64,000 nt of DNA, taken from contig NZ_JABFAM010000009.1 of assembly GCF_013623775.1 (NCBI RefSeq), positions 226,592 to 290,591 on the forward strand. The letters are read 5' to 3'. Below are positions 37,012-45,157 of this stretch, one piece after another. Position 1 is the first letter of the stretch. Each line of letters starts with the position of its first letter. The position numbers and the translations under genes are program-made. The notes below the pieces were generated by a model. That model saw only the letters and a program-made list of their open reading frames with translations. It was not told the origin of the DNA and made no database searches. The stretch comes from Rufibacter sp. XAAS-G3-1. Lineage in GTDB: Bacteria > Bacteroidota > Bacteroidia > Cytophagales > Hymenobacteraceae.

Positions 37012-37488
37012 CTATTCTCTATAAAGAACATGAAGCTTGCAGCTACCGGCCCGCAGGTTTTCCCAATTATATCCGTTAAAATGCAGGTGCGCAATGGAGG
37101 CCGGGCTGAAAGAAACCTCTTCATGCGCCAGCGAAGAGGCAAGAAAGGAAATGGTGGGGTTATGGCCAATCACCAGCAGCGTATCTACGTCGTTTCCCAC
37201 GCCGTGCAGCAGGCTGAGCAGGTCCTGCTCGGCCCCGTAATAAATATCCCGCTCAAATTGCACCGGCACCTTGTGGCCCACCTCGCTGAGCAGGTGCTCC
37301 AGCGTCATGCGGGTTCTCACCGAGGAACTACATAAGACCAGTTCTGGTTGTAAGGATTGACTTCTCAGCCATTGGCCCGCCTCGCCCGCCCGCCGTTGCC
37401 CCAGAAGGGTGATTTCCCGGTCAAAATCTGTTTGCCCAATGGTTTTATCCGCCGCAGGGGCGTGGCGCATTAATAAGAGATTCTTCAT
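37012..37488 (-). CDS. SixA-like histidine phosphatase
   Basis: A 158-residue small member of the histidine phosphatase (phosphoglycerate mutase-like) superfamily. The catalytic RHA motif opens the protein (LLLMRHAPAA), SSSVRTRMT carries the conserved arginine, and LLVIGHNPTISFLAS holds the second histidine. The short length matches SixA, which dephosphorylates histidine phosphotransfer proteins. Whether it acts on CheA-type phosphohistidine here is only suggested by closeness to the chemosensory operon; it lies in the same direction but about 170 bases upstream of the ParA gene, with palindromes between. Confidence 0.82.
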   Translation of the reverse strand: MKNLLLMRHAPAADKTIGQTDFDREITLLGQRRAGEAGQWLRSQSLQPELVLCSSSVRTRMTLEHLLSEVGHKVPVQFERDIYYGAEQDLLSLLHGVGNDVDTLLVIGHNPTISFLASSLAHEEVSFSPASIAHLHFNGYNWENLRAGSCKLHVLYRE

Positions 37489-37637
37489 GCGAACGTATAC
37501 TTATAAACCTTTTTATCCCTCTAAGGTATATTCTTTTACCTCATTTGAACAACGGGTATAAAGATAGTGGTTGGATTGTCTCAAAAAATTACTACATCTT
37601 TGAAAAAATTTAGGGCCCTGCCCTGCTCTCTTCCCAT

Positions 37638-40088
37638 ATGATAAAAAACTTAGTAATTGTGGAGTCGCCGGCCAAGGCCAAGACCATTGAAGGGTACCTG
37701 GGGAAGGATTTCATTGTGAAATCCAGCTTTGGGCACGTGCGCGACCTCCCCAAAGACAACAATGCCATTGACATCAAGAACGGTTTCAAGCCCACCTACG
37801 TGGTCTCCGCCGATAAGCGGGAGGTGATCTCGCAACTGAAGAAATTAGCCAAGGAAGCCGAAGTGGTGTGGCTAGCGTCTGATGAGGACCGCGAGGGAGA
37901 AGCCATTTCCTGGCACTTATCAGAAGCCTTGAACCTGAGCGAGGCCAAGACGCGGCGCATTGTGTTCAGAGAAATCACGAAAAGTGCTATTCTTAACGCC
38001 ATTGAAAACCCCAGAAGCATAGACGTGAACCTGGTAAACGCGCAGCAGGCCCGCCGGGTGCTTGATCGTTTGGTGGGCTTTGAGTTGAGCCCCGTGCTCT
38101 GGAAAAAAATCAAAACCGGGCTTTCGGCCGGACGCGTGCAGTCTGTGGCCGTGCGCGTGGTGGTGGAGCGCGAGCGCGAGATTGAACGCCACAAAGCCGT
38201 CTCTTCCTATAAAGTGGTGGCCCAGTTTGACGCGGGCGGCAAGCGCCTGGAAGCCGAACTGAACACGCGTTTCAAAACCCAGGCAGAGGCCGAAGACTTT
38301 TTGCAGCGCTGCATTGGTGCCGCCTATTCCATTGAAAGCCTGGAGAAAAAGCCCACCAAACGCAGCCCCGCGCCGCCGTTTACTACTTCCACCCTGCAGC
38401 AGGAAGCCAGCCGTAAGCTGTCCTTCTCGGTGGCGCAGACCATGCAGGTAGCCCAGCGTTTGTACGAGGCCGGAAAGATCTCCTACATGCGGACTGACTC
38501 GGTGAACCTGTCGCAGGATGCCATGACAGCCGCCGCCGCCGAGATTGCGCGCTCTTTTGGCGAAAACTACGTGAAAACGCGCCAGTACAAGACCAAGTCA
38601 AAATCTGCGCAGGAAGCCCACGAATCCATCCGGCCCACCGACTTTGCGGCCCTCCAGGTGAGCTCAGACCGCAATGAGCAACGGTTGTATGATTTGATCC
38701 GGAAACGGGCCATCGCCTCGCAGATGGCCGATGCCGAAATCGAGAAAACCACCGCCACCATTACCATCAGCGGCCAGCCCGAAAGATTGATCGCCACCGG
38801 CGAAGTCATTCGTTTTGAGGGTTTCCTGAAAGTGTACACCGAGTCAACCGATGACGAGGAAATGGCCGATGACGACGTGAAAGGCATGTTGCCGCCGTTG
38901 GCGGAAGGACAGTCGCTGGACTTACAGCGTCTGCAAGCCACCGAACGGTTCAGCCGTCCGGCTCCCCGCTACACCGAGGCCAGTTTGGTGAAGAAACTGG
39001 AAGAGATGGGCATCGGCCGTCCGTCTACCTACGCGCCTACCATTTCTACCATCCAGAAACGGGGCTACGTAGAAAAAGACAATCGGGAAGGAAAGGAACG
39101 GGCGTACCATGTGCTCACCCTGGAGAACGGCCAAATCTCTACCCAGAAGAAAACCGAGATGGCCGGGGCCGAGAAAGCCAAGCTTTTCCCTACGGACATA
39201 GCCATGGTAGTGACCGATTTTCTGGTAGCACATTTTGAAAGCGTGATCGACTATTCTTTCACGGCCAAGGTAGAGGAAGAATTTGATGAGATTGCCGCCG
39301 GTAAAAAGCAGTGGGATAAAATGTTGGACAACTTCTACTCAAGTTTCCATCAAACCATTGAAACCAGCGCCAGCGTAGAGCGCTCAACCGTGAGCGGTGC
39401 CCGCGAATTGGGGGTTGACCCGGTTTCAGGCATGAAGGTGATTGCCAAACTAGGGCGCTTCGGGCCCTACGTGCAGTTGGGCGAAGAGGTGGAAGGCACC
39501 GATGCCAAACCGGTGTACGCCAGCCTTAGAAAAGGTACCTTCATAGAGTCCATCACCTTAGAGCAAGCCCTGGAATTGTTCAAGTTACCGCGCGTGGTGG
39601 GTGAGTATGAAGGCAAGGACATGAAAGCCGCCATTGGTCGGTTTGGCCCGTACATTCAGCATAACAGCAAGTTCTATTCCCTGCCCAAAGACCTTGATCC
39701 CTTGTTGGTAACAGAGGCCGAAGCCATTGCTTTGATTGAGGCCAAACGCAAGTCTGACGCGGAGAAAATGATCAAAAATTTCCCCGAGAACCCAGAGGTT
39801 ACGGTCTTGAACGGACGCTTCGGGCCTTATATCTGCGTGGGCAAGAAAAACGTGAAAATCCCGAAGGGTCAGGAACCGTCTGAGTTAACTTTGGAGCAAT
39901 GCCTGGAATTAGCGGAAGCTACCCCGGACAAACCGACGCGCGGCGGCTTCAAGAAAAAAGCCGCCCCTGCCGCTGATGCTCCCGCTGCCAAGAAACCTGC
40001 GACCAAGAAAACGACTGGTACCACCAAAGCAGCAACCGCCAAGAAAACCACCACGAAAGCCACTACCGCTAAGAAAAAGGCCAGCTAA
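37638..40088 (+). CDS. topA: DNA topoisomerase I
   Basis: An 816-residue type IA topoisomerase that relaxes negative supercoils. TOPRIM residues: NLVIVESPAKAKTIEGYLG and SDEDREGEAISWHL (81-94). The active-site tyrosine is Tyr283 in ISYMRTDSVNLSQ. The core continues to about residue 590 and is followed by repeated C-terminal modules (KLGRFGPYVQLG, AIGRFGPYIQHN, LNGRFGPYICVG) instead of zinc fingers, as usual in Bacteroidota. The last 45 residues are a Lys/Ala/Thr-rich basic tail that may bind DNA non-specifically. ATG at 37638 matches the family start. Confidence 0.96.
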   Translation: MIKNLVIVESPAKAKTIEGYLGKDFIVKSSFGHVRDLPKDNNAIDIKNGFKPTYVVSADKREVISQLKKLAKEAEVVWLASDEDREGEAISWHLSEALNLSEAKTRRIVFREITKSAILNAIENPRSIDVNLVNAQQARRVLDRLVGFELSPVLWKKIKTGLSAGRVQSVAVRVVVEREREIERHKAVSSYKVVAQFDAGGKRLEAELNTRFKTQAEAEDFLQRCIGAAYSIESLEKKPTKRSPAPPFTTSTLQQEASRKLSFSVAQTMQVAQRLYEAGKISYMRTDSVNLSQDAMTAAAAEIARSFGENYVKTRQYKTKSKSAQEAHESIRPTDFAALQVSSDRNEQRLYDLIRKRAIASQMADAEIEKTTATITISGQPERLIATGEVIRFEGFLKVYTESTDDEEMADDDVKGMLPPLAEGQSLDLQRLQATERFSRPAPRYTEASLVKKLEEMGIGRPSTYAPTISTIQKRGYVEKDNREGKERAYHVLTLENGQISTQKKTEMAGAEKAKLFPTDIAMVVTDFLVAHFESVIDYSFTAKVEEEFDEIAAGKKQWDKMLDNFYSSFHQTIETSASVERSTVSGARELGVDPVSGMKVIAKLGRFGPYVQLGEEVEGTDAKPVYASLRKGTFIESITLEQALELFKLPRVVGEYEGKDMKAAIGRFGPYIQHNSKFYSLPKDLDPLLVTEAEAIALIEAKRKSDAEKMIKNFPENPEVTVLNGRFGPYICVGKKNVKIPKGQEPSELTLEQCLELAEATPDKPTRGGFKKKAAPAADAPAAKKPATKKTTGTTKAATAKKTTTKATTAKKKAS

Positions 40089-40131
40089 AGGGCGAGCCCT
40101 TAGTTTTAAGCGTACATGTTACTTAGATAAG

Positions 40132-40175
40132 CTCCGTTTTGAAGCTGTTTTATAAAAAGCAGCCCTGAAACGGAG
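40132..40175. repeat. Dispersed 40-bp palindrome copy
   Basis: Arms CTCCGTTTTGAAGCTGTTTT and AAAGCAGCCCTGAAACGGAG; likely also acts as the topA transcript end. Confidence 0.7.
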
Positions 40176-40220
40176 TTTACCGTTTAAGCCCATATTACGT
40201 AGTTAAAGCGGTATTTCTAA

Positions 40221-40383
40221 CTAAGTACGGAGACAGAATTACTTTATATTAATTTGTCATCCTGGAAGGATCTTATGGGCGAACTAGAATAGCTTTGATG
40301 GAGCGCTATTGCCGTTCGCGACCAAGATCCTTCCAGGATGAAGACAAAAGAGTATGTCAAACTAATTTTGTCCGCATACTTAG
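40221..40383. mobile_element. MITE-like element, copy 2
   Basis: 163 bp with terminal inverted repeats CTAAGTACGGAGACAGAATT and AATTTTGTCCGCATACTTAG. Inner inverted repeat: TTGTCATCCTGGAAGGATCT, then CTTATGGGCGAAC, against GTTCGCGACCAAGATCCTTC and CAGGATGA. The centre GCTTTGATGGAGCGCTATT is unpaired. No coding capacity. Confidence 0.75.
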
Positions 40384-40428
40384 TTGAATTCACCCTATCA
40401 TTCAATCACTCTTTCACTCATTATACCC

Positions 40429-41118
40429 ATGAAACAGAAAATTGTGGTTTTGACTGGCGCCGGAATCAGCGCAGAGAGCGGGTTGGCAACCTTTAGGGAT
40501 GCGAACGGCCTTTGGGAAGGACATGACGTGATGGAGGTTGCCTCGCCGGAAGGCTGGAGAAGAAACCCTGGGTTGGTGCTGGAGTTCTATAACCAACGTA
40601 GAAAAAGTGCCTTGGGCGTAGAACCCAATGCGGCTCACAAAGCCTTGGTTGACCTGGAGCAGAAGTTTGACGTGCACATCATTACCCAGAACGTAGATGA
40701 TCTGCACGAAAGAGCCGGTTCGTCCAACATTCTGCACCTGCACGGGAAGCTATTTGAAAGTCGTAGCACCAAGGATGAAAACCTGATTTACCCCATGCCA
40801 GGCTGGGAGCTGAGTTTAGGCCATCTCTGCGAAAAAGGTTCTCAACTGCGGCCTAACATTGTCTGGTTCGGCGAGGCGGTGCCGCTCATTGAACAGGCCG
40901 CTCAGGAAACCATGACCGCCGATTACCTGCTCATCATCGGGACTTCTTTGCAAGTGTACCCGGCGGCGGGCCTTCTCTCCTACGCCCCGCATGATACGCC
41001 CATTTACCTCATTGACCCCAACGCACCGGCCGTGCCTCCTAAAAGGAACATCACCATCATACAGGAAAAAGCAACGGTTGGTGTTCCTGCTTTGGTGAAG
41101 AAACTGCTGGAAGAATAA
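40429..41118 (+). CDS. NAD-dependent protein deacylase (sirtuin, class III-like)
   Basis: A 229-residue sirtuin. NAD-binding motifs: VVLTGAGISAESGLATFRD and ITQNVDDLHERAG, with catalytic His105 in LHLHGKL. The Y-x-x-R motif (FYNQRRK, Tyr54/Arg57) that selects succinyl/malonyl-lysine in SIRT5/CobB-type enzymes is present. The zinc module is reduced: between LFESRSTKDENL and LCEKGSQLRPNIVWFGE only one cysteine remains of the usual four. The frame begins at a TTG (40384) inside the MITE-like element region, but ATG at 40429 is the family start. Confidence 0.9.
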   Translation: MKQKIVVLTGAGISAESGLATFRDANGLWEGHDVMEVASPEGWRRNPGLVLEFYNQRRKSALGVEPNAAHKALVDLEQKFDVHIITQNVDDLHERAGSSNILHLHGKLFESRSTKDENLIYPMPGWELSLGHLCEKGSQLRPNIVWFGEAVPLIEQAAQETMTADYLLIIGTSLQVYPAAGLLSYAPHDTPIYLIDPNAPAVPPKRNITIIQEKATVGVPALVKKLLEE

Positions 41119-41155
41119 GCGTTTTAGGGCTGTTTTCTGGAAAATGGGCGAAAAA
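41119..41155. repeat. Dispersed 40-bp palindrome copy
   Basis: CGTTTTAGGGCTGTTTTC and GGAAAATGGGCGAAAA; the right arm has diverged. It begins at the sirtuin stop codon. Confidence 0.6.
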
Positions 41156-41189
41156 GGAAGATACTTGGTAAGCAAGTCCCTGCCTTCTG

Positions 41190-41340
41190 CTAAGTGTATA
41201 AACCTACTAATTCTCCTAAATTCAACCAGTCCTGTCATCTTGGAAATATCTTGTGGGTGAACTAGAAAGGCGTTGAAGAAGAGCTATTCCCGTTCGCCCA
41301 CAAGATCCTTTCAGGATGACAATGAAAGAGGAATAGTAAT
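41190..41340. mobile_element. MITE-like element, copy 3 (degenerate ends)
   Basis: The inner inverted repeat is well conserved (41232-41321: CTGTCATCTTGGAAATATCT, TTGTGGGTGAAC, against GTTCGCCCACAAGATCCTTT and CAGGATGACA), while the outer ends (CTAAGTGTATAAACC and AGTAATTCTCACTCA) are only weakly recognisable. Confidence 0.6.
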
Positions 41341-41346
41341 TCTCAC

Positions 41347-42423
41347 TCACTCCGGCAATTCCCAAGCTTTTTCAGGATTATACCACAGCTCTTCCCCCCT
41401 AATTTCAAGCGGCGAAGCAAAGTTATTGTGGTACAGTTGACCGGTGCCCAGGCCTTGGGGCAAGGGGTTTGCCTGGTCTGCGGCGAACTGCGCAATGGCG
41501 TTCAGGCCGATGTTGGATTCCAGAGCCGAGGTGAGCCACCAGTCAATGCCTAAGGACGAGGCCACCTGTATCCATTCGCGGCTACTGAGAAGGCCTCCCA
41601 CCAACGTGGGTTTTATGATAATGTACTGCGGCCGTATTTTATCCAGCAGATTCCACTTGTTTTCTTCGCCGTTGAGGCCAATCAATTCCTCGTCCAACGC
41701 AATAGGAATAGGCGAAACTTCGCACAAGAGCTGCATGGCATCGGGCTGACCCGCCTTAATGGGTTGTTCAATGGAATGGATGTGGTACTTGGCCAATTCC
41801 CGGAGTTTCTCTTCGGCCTCAAAGGTAGGGAACGCTCCGTTGGCATCTAACCTGAGCTCCAGTTCCTCTGGGCTGGCCACACGCCTGATTTCTCTTAGTA
41901 TCTTCAGTTCCTGGGCAAAGTGGAGGCCGCCAATCTTCAGCTTCAGGCACTTGAAACCCGCCCCCATCTTTTTCAGAATCTGCTCCCGCATAAAGGCCGA
42001 GTCCCCCATCCAGATAAGGCCATTGATTTTGATGCCTTCTTCTGAACGGGAGAAGGCATTTTTATAAAGAATACGATTGGCTCCGCGCAGGTAATCTACC
42101 CAGGCGGTTTCAGAAGCAAAGCAGATAGACGGCCATTCCACCAGAGAATTCCAGAAGTTGGCTCCTTCTTCGGCGTTTGGGTCTTCAATGCGCAGGGCAT
42201 TGTACTGGGTGCAGAGTCTTTCCAGCAGCACAGGAAAATCTGGGGAGTATTCTGGGCTGAGGCCCGGCAGCGGAGAGCACTCTCCCCAGCCCTGCACCTC
42301 GGGGTTATCAGAGTGGTGCAACCGCAGGTAATGGGCCTGGTGGGTTTTCATGGCACCGCGCGACGTACGGGCATCAAATTTGAAGGCGAGTTCCCGGCTA
42401 AAAGGCGTTAAAACGAAGGGCAT
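41347..42423 (-). CDS. menC: o-Succinylbenzoate synthase
   Basis: A 358-residue enolase-superfamily enzyme of menaquinone synthesis that dehydrates SHCHC to o-succinylbenzoate. Visible: WGECSPLPGLSPEYS near the N-terminus, the K-x-K base (CLKLKIGG), metal ligands in LRLDANGAF, SIEQPIKAG and ALDEELIG, and the second-half lysine in YIIIKPTLVGG. Menaquinone is the expected electron carrier for the Mqo encoded at 3.8 kb. ATG at 42423 (MPFVLTPFSREL) is preferred over the upstream TTG/ATG-like start at 42453. The other men genes are not in the window. Confidence 0.9.
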   Translation of the reverse strand: MPFVLTPFSRELAFKFDARTSRGAMKTHQAHYLRLHHSDNPEVQGWGECSPLPGLSPEYSPDFPVLLERLCTQYNALRIEDPNAEEGANFWNSLVEWPSICFASETAWVDYLRGANRILYKNAFSRSEEGIKINGLIWMGDSAFMREQILKKMGAGFKCLKLKIGGLHFAQELKILREIRRVASPEELELRLDANGAFPTFEAEEKLRELAKYHIHSIEQPIKAGQPDAMQLLCEVSPIPIALDEELIGLNGEENKWNLLDKIRPQYIIIKPTLVGGLLSSREWIQVASSLGIDWWLTSALESNIGLNAIAQFAADQANPLPQGLGTGQLYHNNFASPLEIRGEELWYNPEKAWELPE

Positions 42424-42501
42424 AGAAGGTTTATAGAGCAAGTGAAGGTACAACCTTTCGGCCTAAAAGTAGTTTAGAAGGGATAAATACGTAGAAACCA
42501 C

Positions 42502-43794
42502 ATGTCTTTCCCTACTCCTGTCGGCTTTCAAAGTTTGCTGTCCCGCTACCAGCACATACGGGCGCAAACCGAAAAAATATGCACCCCGCTCACCCCCGAA
42601 GATACCGTCATGCAACCCATGGCAGATGTGAGTCCGCCCAAATGGCATCTGGGGCATACCACCTGGTTCTTTGAGACCTTTATCCTGTTGCCGCACCTGC
42701 CTGGCTACCAGGTTTTTCATCCGCAGTATGCCTTTCTGTTCAACTCGTACTACAACAGCATGGGCAGCCGCATTGCCCGCTCAGACCGTGGCACGCTGTC
42801 CCGCCCACCCCTGGAAGACATTTACGCCTACCGTCGGCACGTAGACGAAGGAATGGAGAAAGCTTTAAGGGACAAGCAGCTTTTACAGGATGCTTCGCTG
42901 AATGCCGTGCTGGAACTGGGCCTGCAGCATGAGCAACAGCACCAGGAACTACTGGTCACCGATATCAAGTACATTCTGAGCTGCAATCCCTTGCTGCCGG
43001 CGTACCTGCCCAAACCCGAGGCTGTTTCAAGTGTCTTTTCCGGAAAACAGCCCCAAAACGAGTGGTGCACCGTGACGGCCGGTATGTACACCATCGGCTT
43101 TCAGGGCACAGGATTCTGCTTTGACAATGAATTGCTGGCGCACCCGGTGTATGTAGCAGAATTTCAGGCGCGGCGCACGCTGGTGACCAATGCAGAATAC
43201 CTCTCTTTTATAGAAGCGGGCGGCTACGCCGAATTCAAATACTGGTTGGACGAAGGCTGGCAACTCTGCCAGCAACAGCGGTGGCAAGCCCCGCTGTATT
43301 GGATTGAACTGGACAATGAATGGTGGCACTTCACCTTACACGGGTTAGAGAAAATTGACCTTGAGGCTCCGGTCACCCATATCAGTTTCTATGAGGCTTT
43401 GGCATACGCGAATTGGTCGGGGCACCGGTTGCTTACCGAGTTTGAGTGGGAGGCGCTGGCGCAGCTGCACGCCCATCCTGTAGAGGAAGGAAACTTTCTG
43501 GAAAGCGGCATGTACCAACCGGTGACAGCAACCCAAGCTGAAAAGACACAACCAGTGGCGCAGCTTTTGGGTACTACCTGGGAGTGGACGTATAGCGGGT
43601 ATTTCCCGTATCCTGGGTTTGAAACCGCTCCCGGGGCTATTGGGGAATACAACGGGAAGTTCATGGTGAACCAGATGGTGCTCAGGGGCGGTTCCTGCGC
43701 CACGCCGCAAAGCCACATCCGGCCCACGTACCGTAACTTTTTCCCTGCCGACAAACGCTGGCAGTTTACTGGTATTCGGCTTGCCAAAAGATAA
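42502..43794 (+). CDS. egtB: Ergothioneine biosynthesis sulfoxide synthase EgtB
   Basis: A 430-residue iron enzyme that joins a thiol donor to hercynine. The N-terminal DinB-like domain carries iron ligands in PPKWHLGHTTW (His49/His52) and LQHEQQHQEL (His143, His147). The C-terminal domain is a formylglycine-generating-enzyme/C-type lectin fold with NAEYLSFIEAGGYAEFKYWL, GHRLLTEFEWE and a terminal VLRGGSCATPQSHIRPTYRN. The linker at residues 173-187 (EAVSSVFSGKQPQNE) is encoded by a dispersed palindrome copy. First gene of egtB-egtD; the next gene starts 15 bases after its stop. Confidence 0.92.
   Translation: MSFPTPVGFQSLLSRYQHIRAQTEKICTPLTPEDTVMQPMADVSPPKWHLGHTTWFFETFILLPHLPGYQVFHPQYAFLFNSYYNSMGSRIARSDRGTLSRPPLEDIYAYRRHVDEGMEKALRDKQLLQDASLNAVLELGLQHEQQHQELLVTDIKYILSCNPLLPAYLPKPEAVSSVFSGKQPQNEWCTVTAGMYTIGFQGTGFCFDNELLAHPVYVAEFQARRTLVTNAEYLSFIEAGGYAEFKYWLDEGWQLCQQQRWQAPLYWIELDNEWWHFTLHGLEKIDLEAPVTHISFYEALAYANWSGHRLLTEFEWEALAQLHAHPVEEGNFLESGMYQPVTATQAEKTQPVAQLLGTTWEWTYSGYFPYPGFETAPGAIGEYNGKFMVNQMVLRGGSCATPQSHIRPTYRNFFPADKRWQFTGIRLAKR
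43020..43061. repeat. Dispersed palindrome copy inside egtB
   Basis: GGCTGTTTCAAGTG then TTTTCCGGAAAACAGCCCCA and AAACG; the right arm matches the intergenic family exactly. It is in frame and encodes a linker between the two EgtB domains. Confidence 0.7.
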
Positions 43795-43809
43795 TTCAAG
43801 CAAAAATCT

Positions 43810-44814
43810 ATGACCTCCACCTCTACCCATGACCGCCTGATTAACCTGTTGCCCACCCGCCTGTCTGACGATAACGGGCTGGCGCAGGACGTCATGCAAG
43901 GCTTGAGCCAAAGCCCCAAAAAGCTCTCCTCCAGATTCTTTTATGACGCCAAAGGCAGTCAGCTGTTCCAGCAGATTATGGAATTGCCGGAGTATTACCT
44001 GACCAAGCTGGAGCACCAGATTCTGTCAAAGCAACGGAAGGAAATCCTCTTCGCCATTGACACCCACACCCCATTTCAACTGGTAGATTTAGGGGCCGGA
44101 GACGCCTATAAAACCAAACTGCTGCTCTCTGAACTGGTGGCCTCCAAAGCGAATTTCTCCTATGTGCCGCTGGATATTTCTGAAGACCAGCTCAGCCTGC
44201 TGCTGGAAGACATGCACCACCGCTGGCCCTCTTTACCGGTGAAGGCGCTGGCCGCCGAATACTTCCAGGGCTTGGAATGGCTCAACCAGAACGAACGGCA
44301 ACGCAAGGTGGTGCTGTTCCTGGGCTCCAACATAGGCAACTTTGATTTGCCCGAGGCGAAGAAGTTTTTGTGCACCCTCCGGCAAAGCCTGAACCCCGAA
44401 GATTCTTTCCTTTTAGGCCTGGATTTGAAAAAAGACCCCGAAAAGATACGGCGCGCCTATGACGATGCCGCCGGTGTCACCTCGGCCTTCAACCTGAACC
44501 TGCTGCACCGCATCAACAAAGAACTCCACGCTAATTTTGACCTGGACGAATTCCAGCATTTCGCCGAATATGACCCACTGGAAGGCACCATGCGCAGTTT
44601 CCTCATCAGCCGCAAAGCCCAGGAAGTACACCTTGGTGCCTTGAACCAGACCTTCCACTTTGAAGCCTGGGAGGCCATCCATACCGAGAACTCCTACAAA
44701 TTCTCTCTAAAGCAAGTGGAGGAAATGGCCCACTCCTGCGGATTCACCGTGCAGGACGTGTTCACAGACCCCAGCCACGGCTTCGCCGATGTGCTGCTAC
44801 GGCCGGTATCTTAG
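43810..44814 (+). CDS. egtD: L-histidine N(alpha)-methyltransferase EgtD
   Basis: A 334-residue SAM-dependent methyltransferase that trimethylates histidine to hercynine, the substrate of EgtB. Visible family blocks: KKLSSRFFYDAKGSQLFQQI, LPEYYLTKLE, the SAM site LVDLGAGDAYKTKLLL, YVPLDISEDQL and VLFLGSNIGNFDLPEA. Complete. It is encoded directly after egtB. No egtC or egtE gene follows, so the glutamyl-cysteine route or a cysteine-using EgtB variant, and the C-S lyase, must be supplied elsewhere. Confidence 0.93.
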   Translation: MTSTSTHDRLINLLPTRLSDDNGLAQDVMQGLSQSPKKLSSRFFYDAKGSQLFQQIMELPEYYLTKLEHQILSKQRKEILFAIDTHTPFQLVDLGAGDAYKTKLLLSELVASKANFSYVPLDISEDQLSLLLEDMHHRWPSLPVKALAAEYFQGLEWLNQNERQRKVVLFLGSNIGNFDLPEAKKFLCTLRQSLNPEDSFLLGLDLKKDPEKIRRAYDDAAGVTSAFNLNLLHRINKELHANFDLDEFQHFAEYDPLEGTMRSFLISRKAQEVHLGALNQTFHFEAWEAIHTENSYKFSLKQVEEMAHSCGFTVQDVFTDPSHGFADVLLRPVS

Positions 44815-45157
44815 ATGTAGCAAGCGCTATCAGCAGAATCCAGGTATTCCCCTTGTGGTGGCCCAAGACGGTAACCAACGCAATGGGCTGCTGGAAGAAA
44901 ATACGCATCAAAGTGAGTAATGCTGATCATTGGTTTTTAGCGGCAAAAGCAAAGGGCAACCGCAAGGGTTGCCCCCTATAGTTAAAGCCAGTAACGATTC
45001 TTACCCCCAGAAACACCTGGTTATGATTTACATGGTAGGCAGGTGTGAGCCATTTCCACACGCCAGCTGTGGCTCTTAGATGGTTACAAAGGTTTGAATT
45101 GTCTTGAGCAGAAAGAGAAAATAGCCGTAGCTTTGCGGCCTGTTTAAAAATTTGCCC
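44815..45157. other. Gene-free spacer with small hairpin
   Basis: Contains a hairpin at 44954-44973 (GGGCAAC-CGCAAG-GGTTGCCC). A leftward 86-codon frame (44927-45187) reads like a possible fragment (VRIVTGFNYRGQPLRLPFAF) but overlaps the MATE start and matches no family I know. Otherwise nothing recognised. Confidence 0.5.

Larger units (their letters stand above)
40089..40428. other. Gene-free spacer with palindrome and MITE-like element
   Basis: A 40-bp family palindrome (40132-40175) is followed by MITE-like copy 2 (40221-40383). The sirtuin start codon lies 45 bases beyond the element. Confidence 0.7.
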
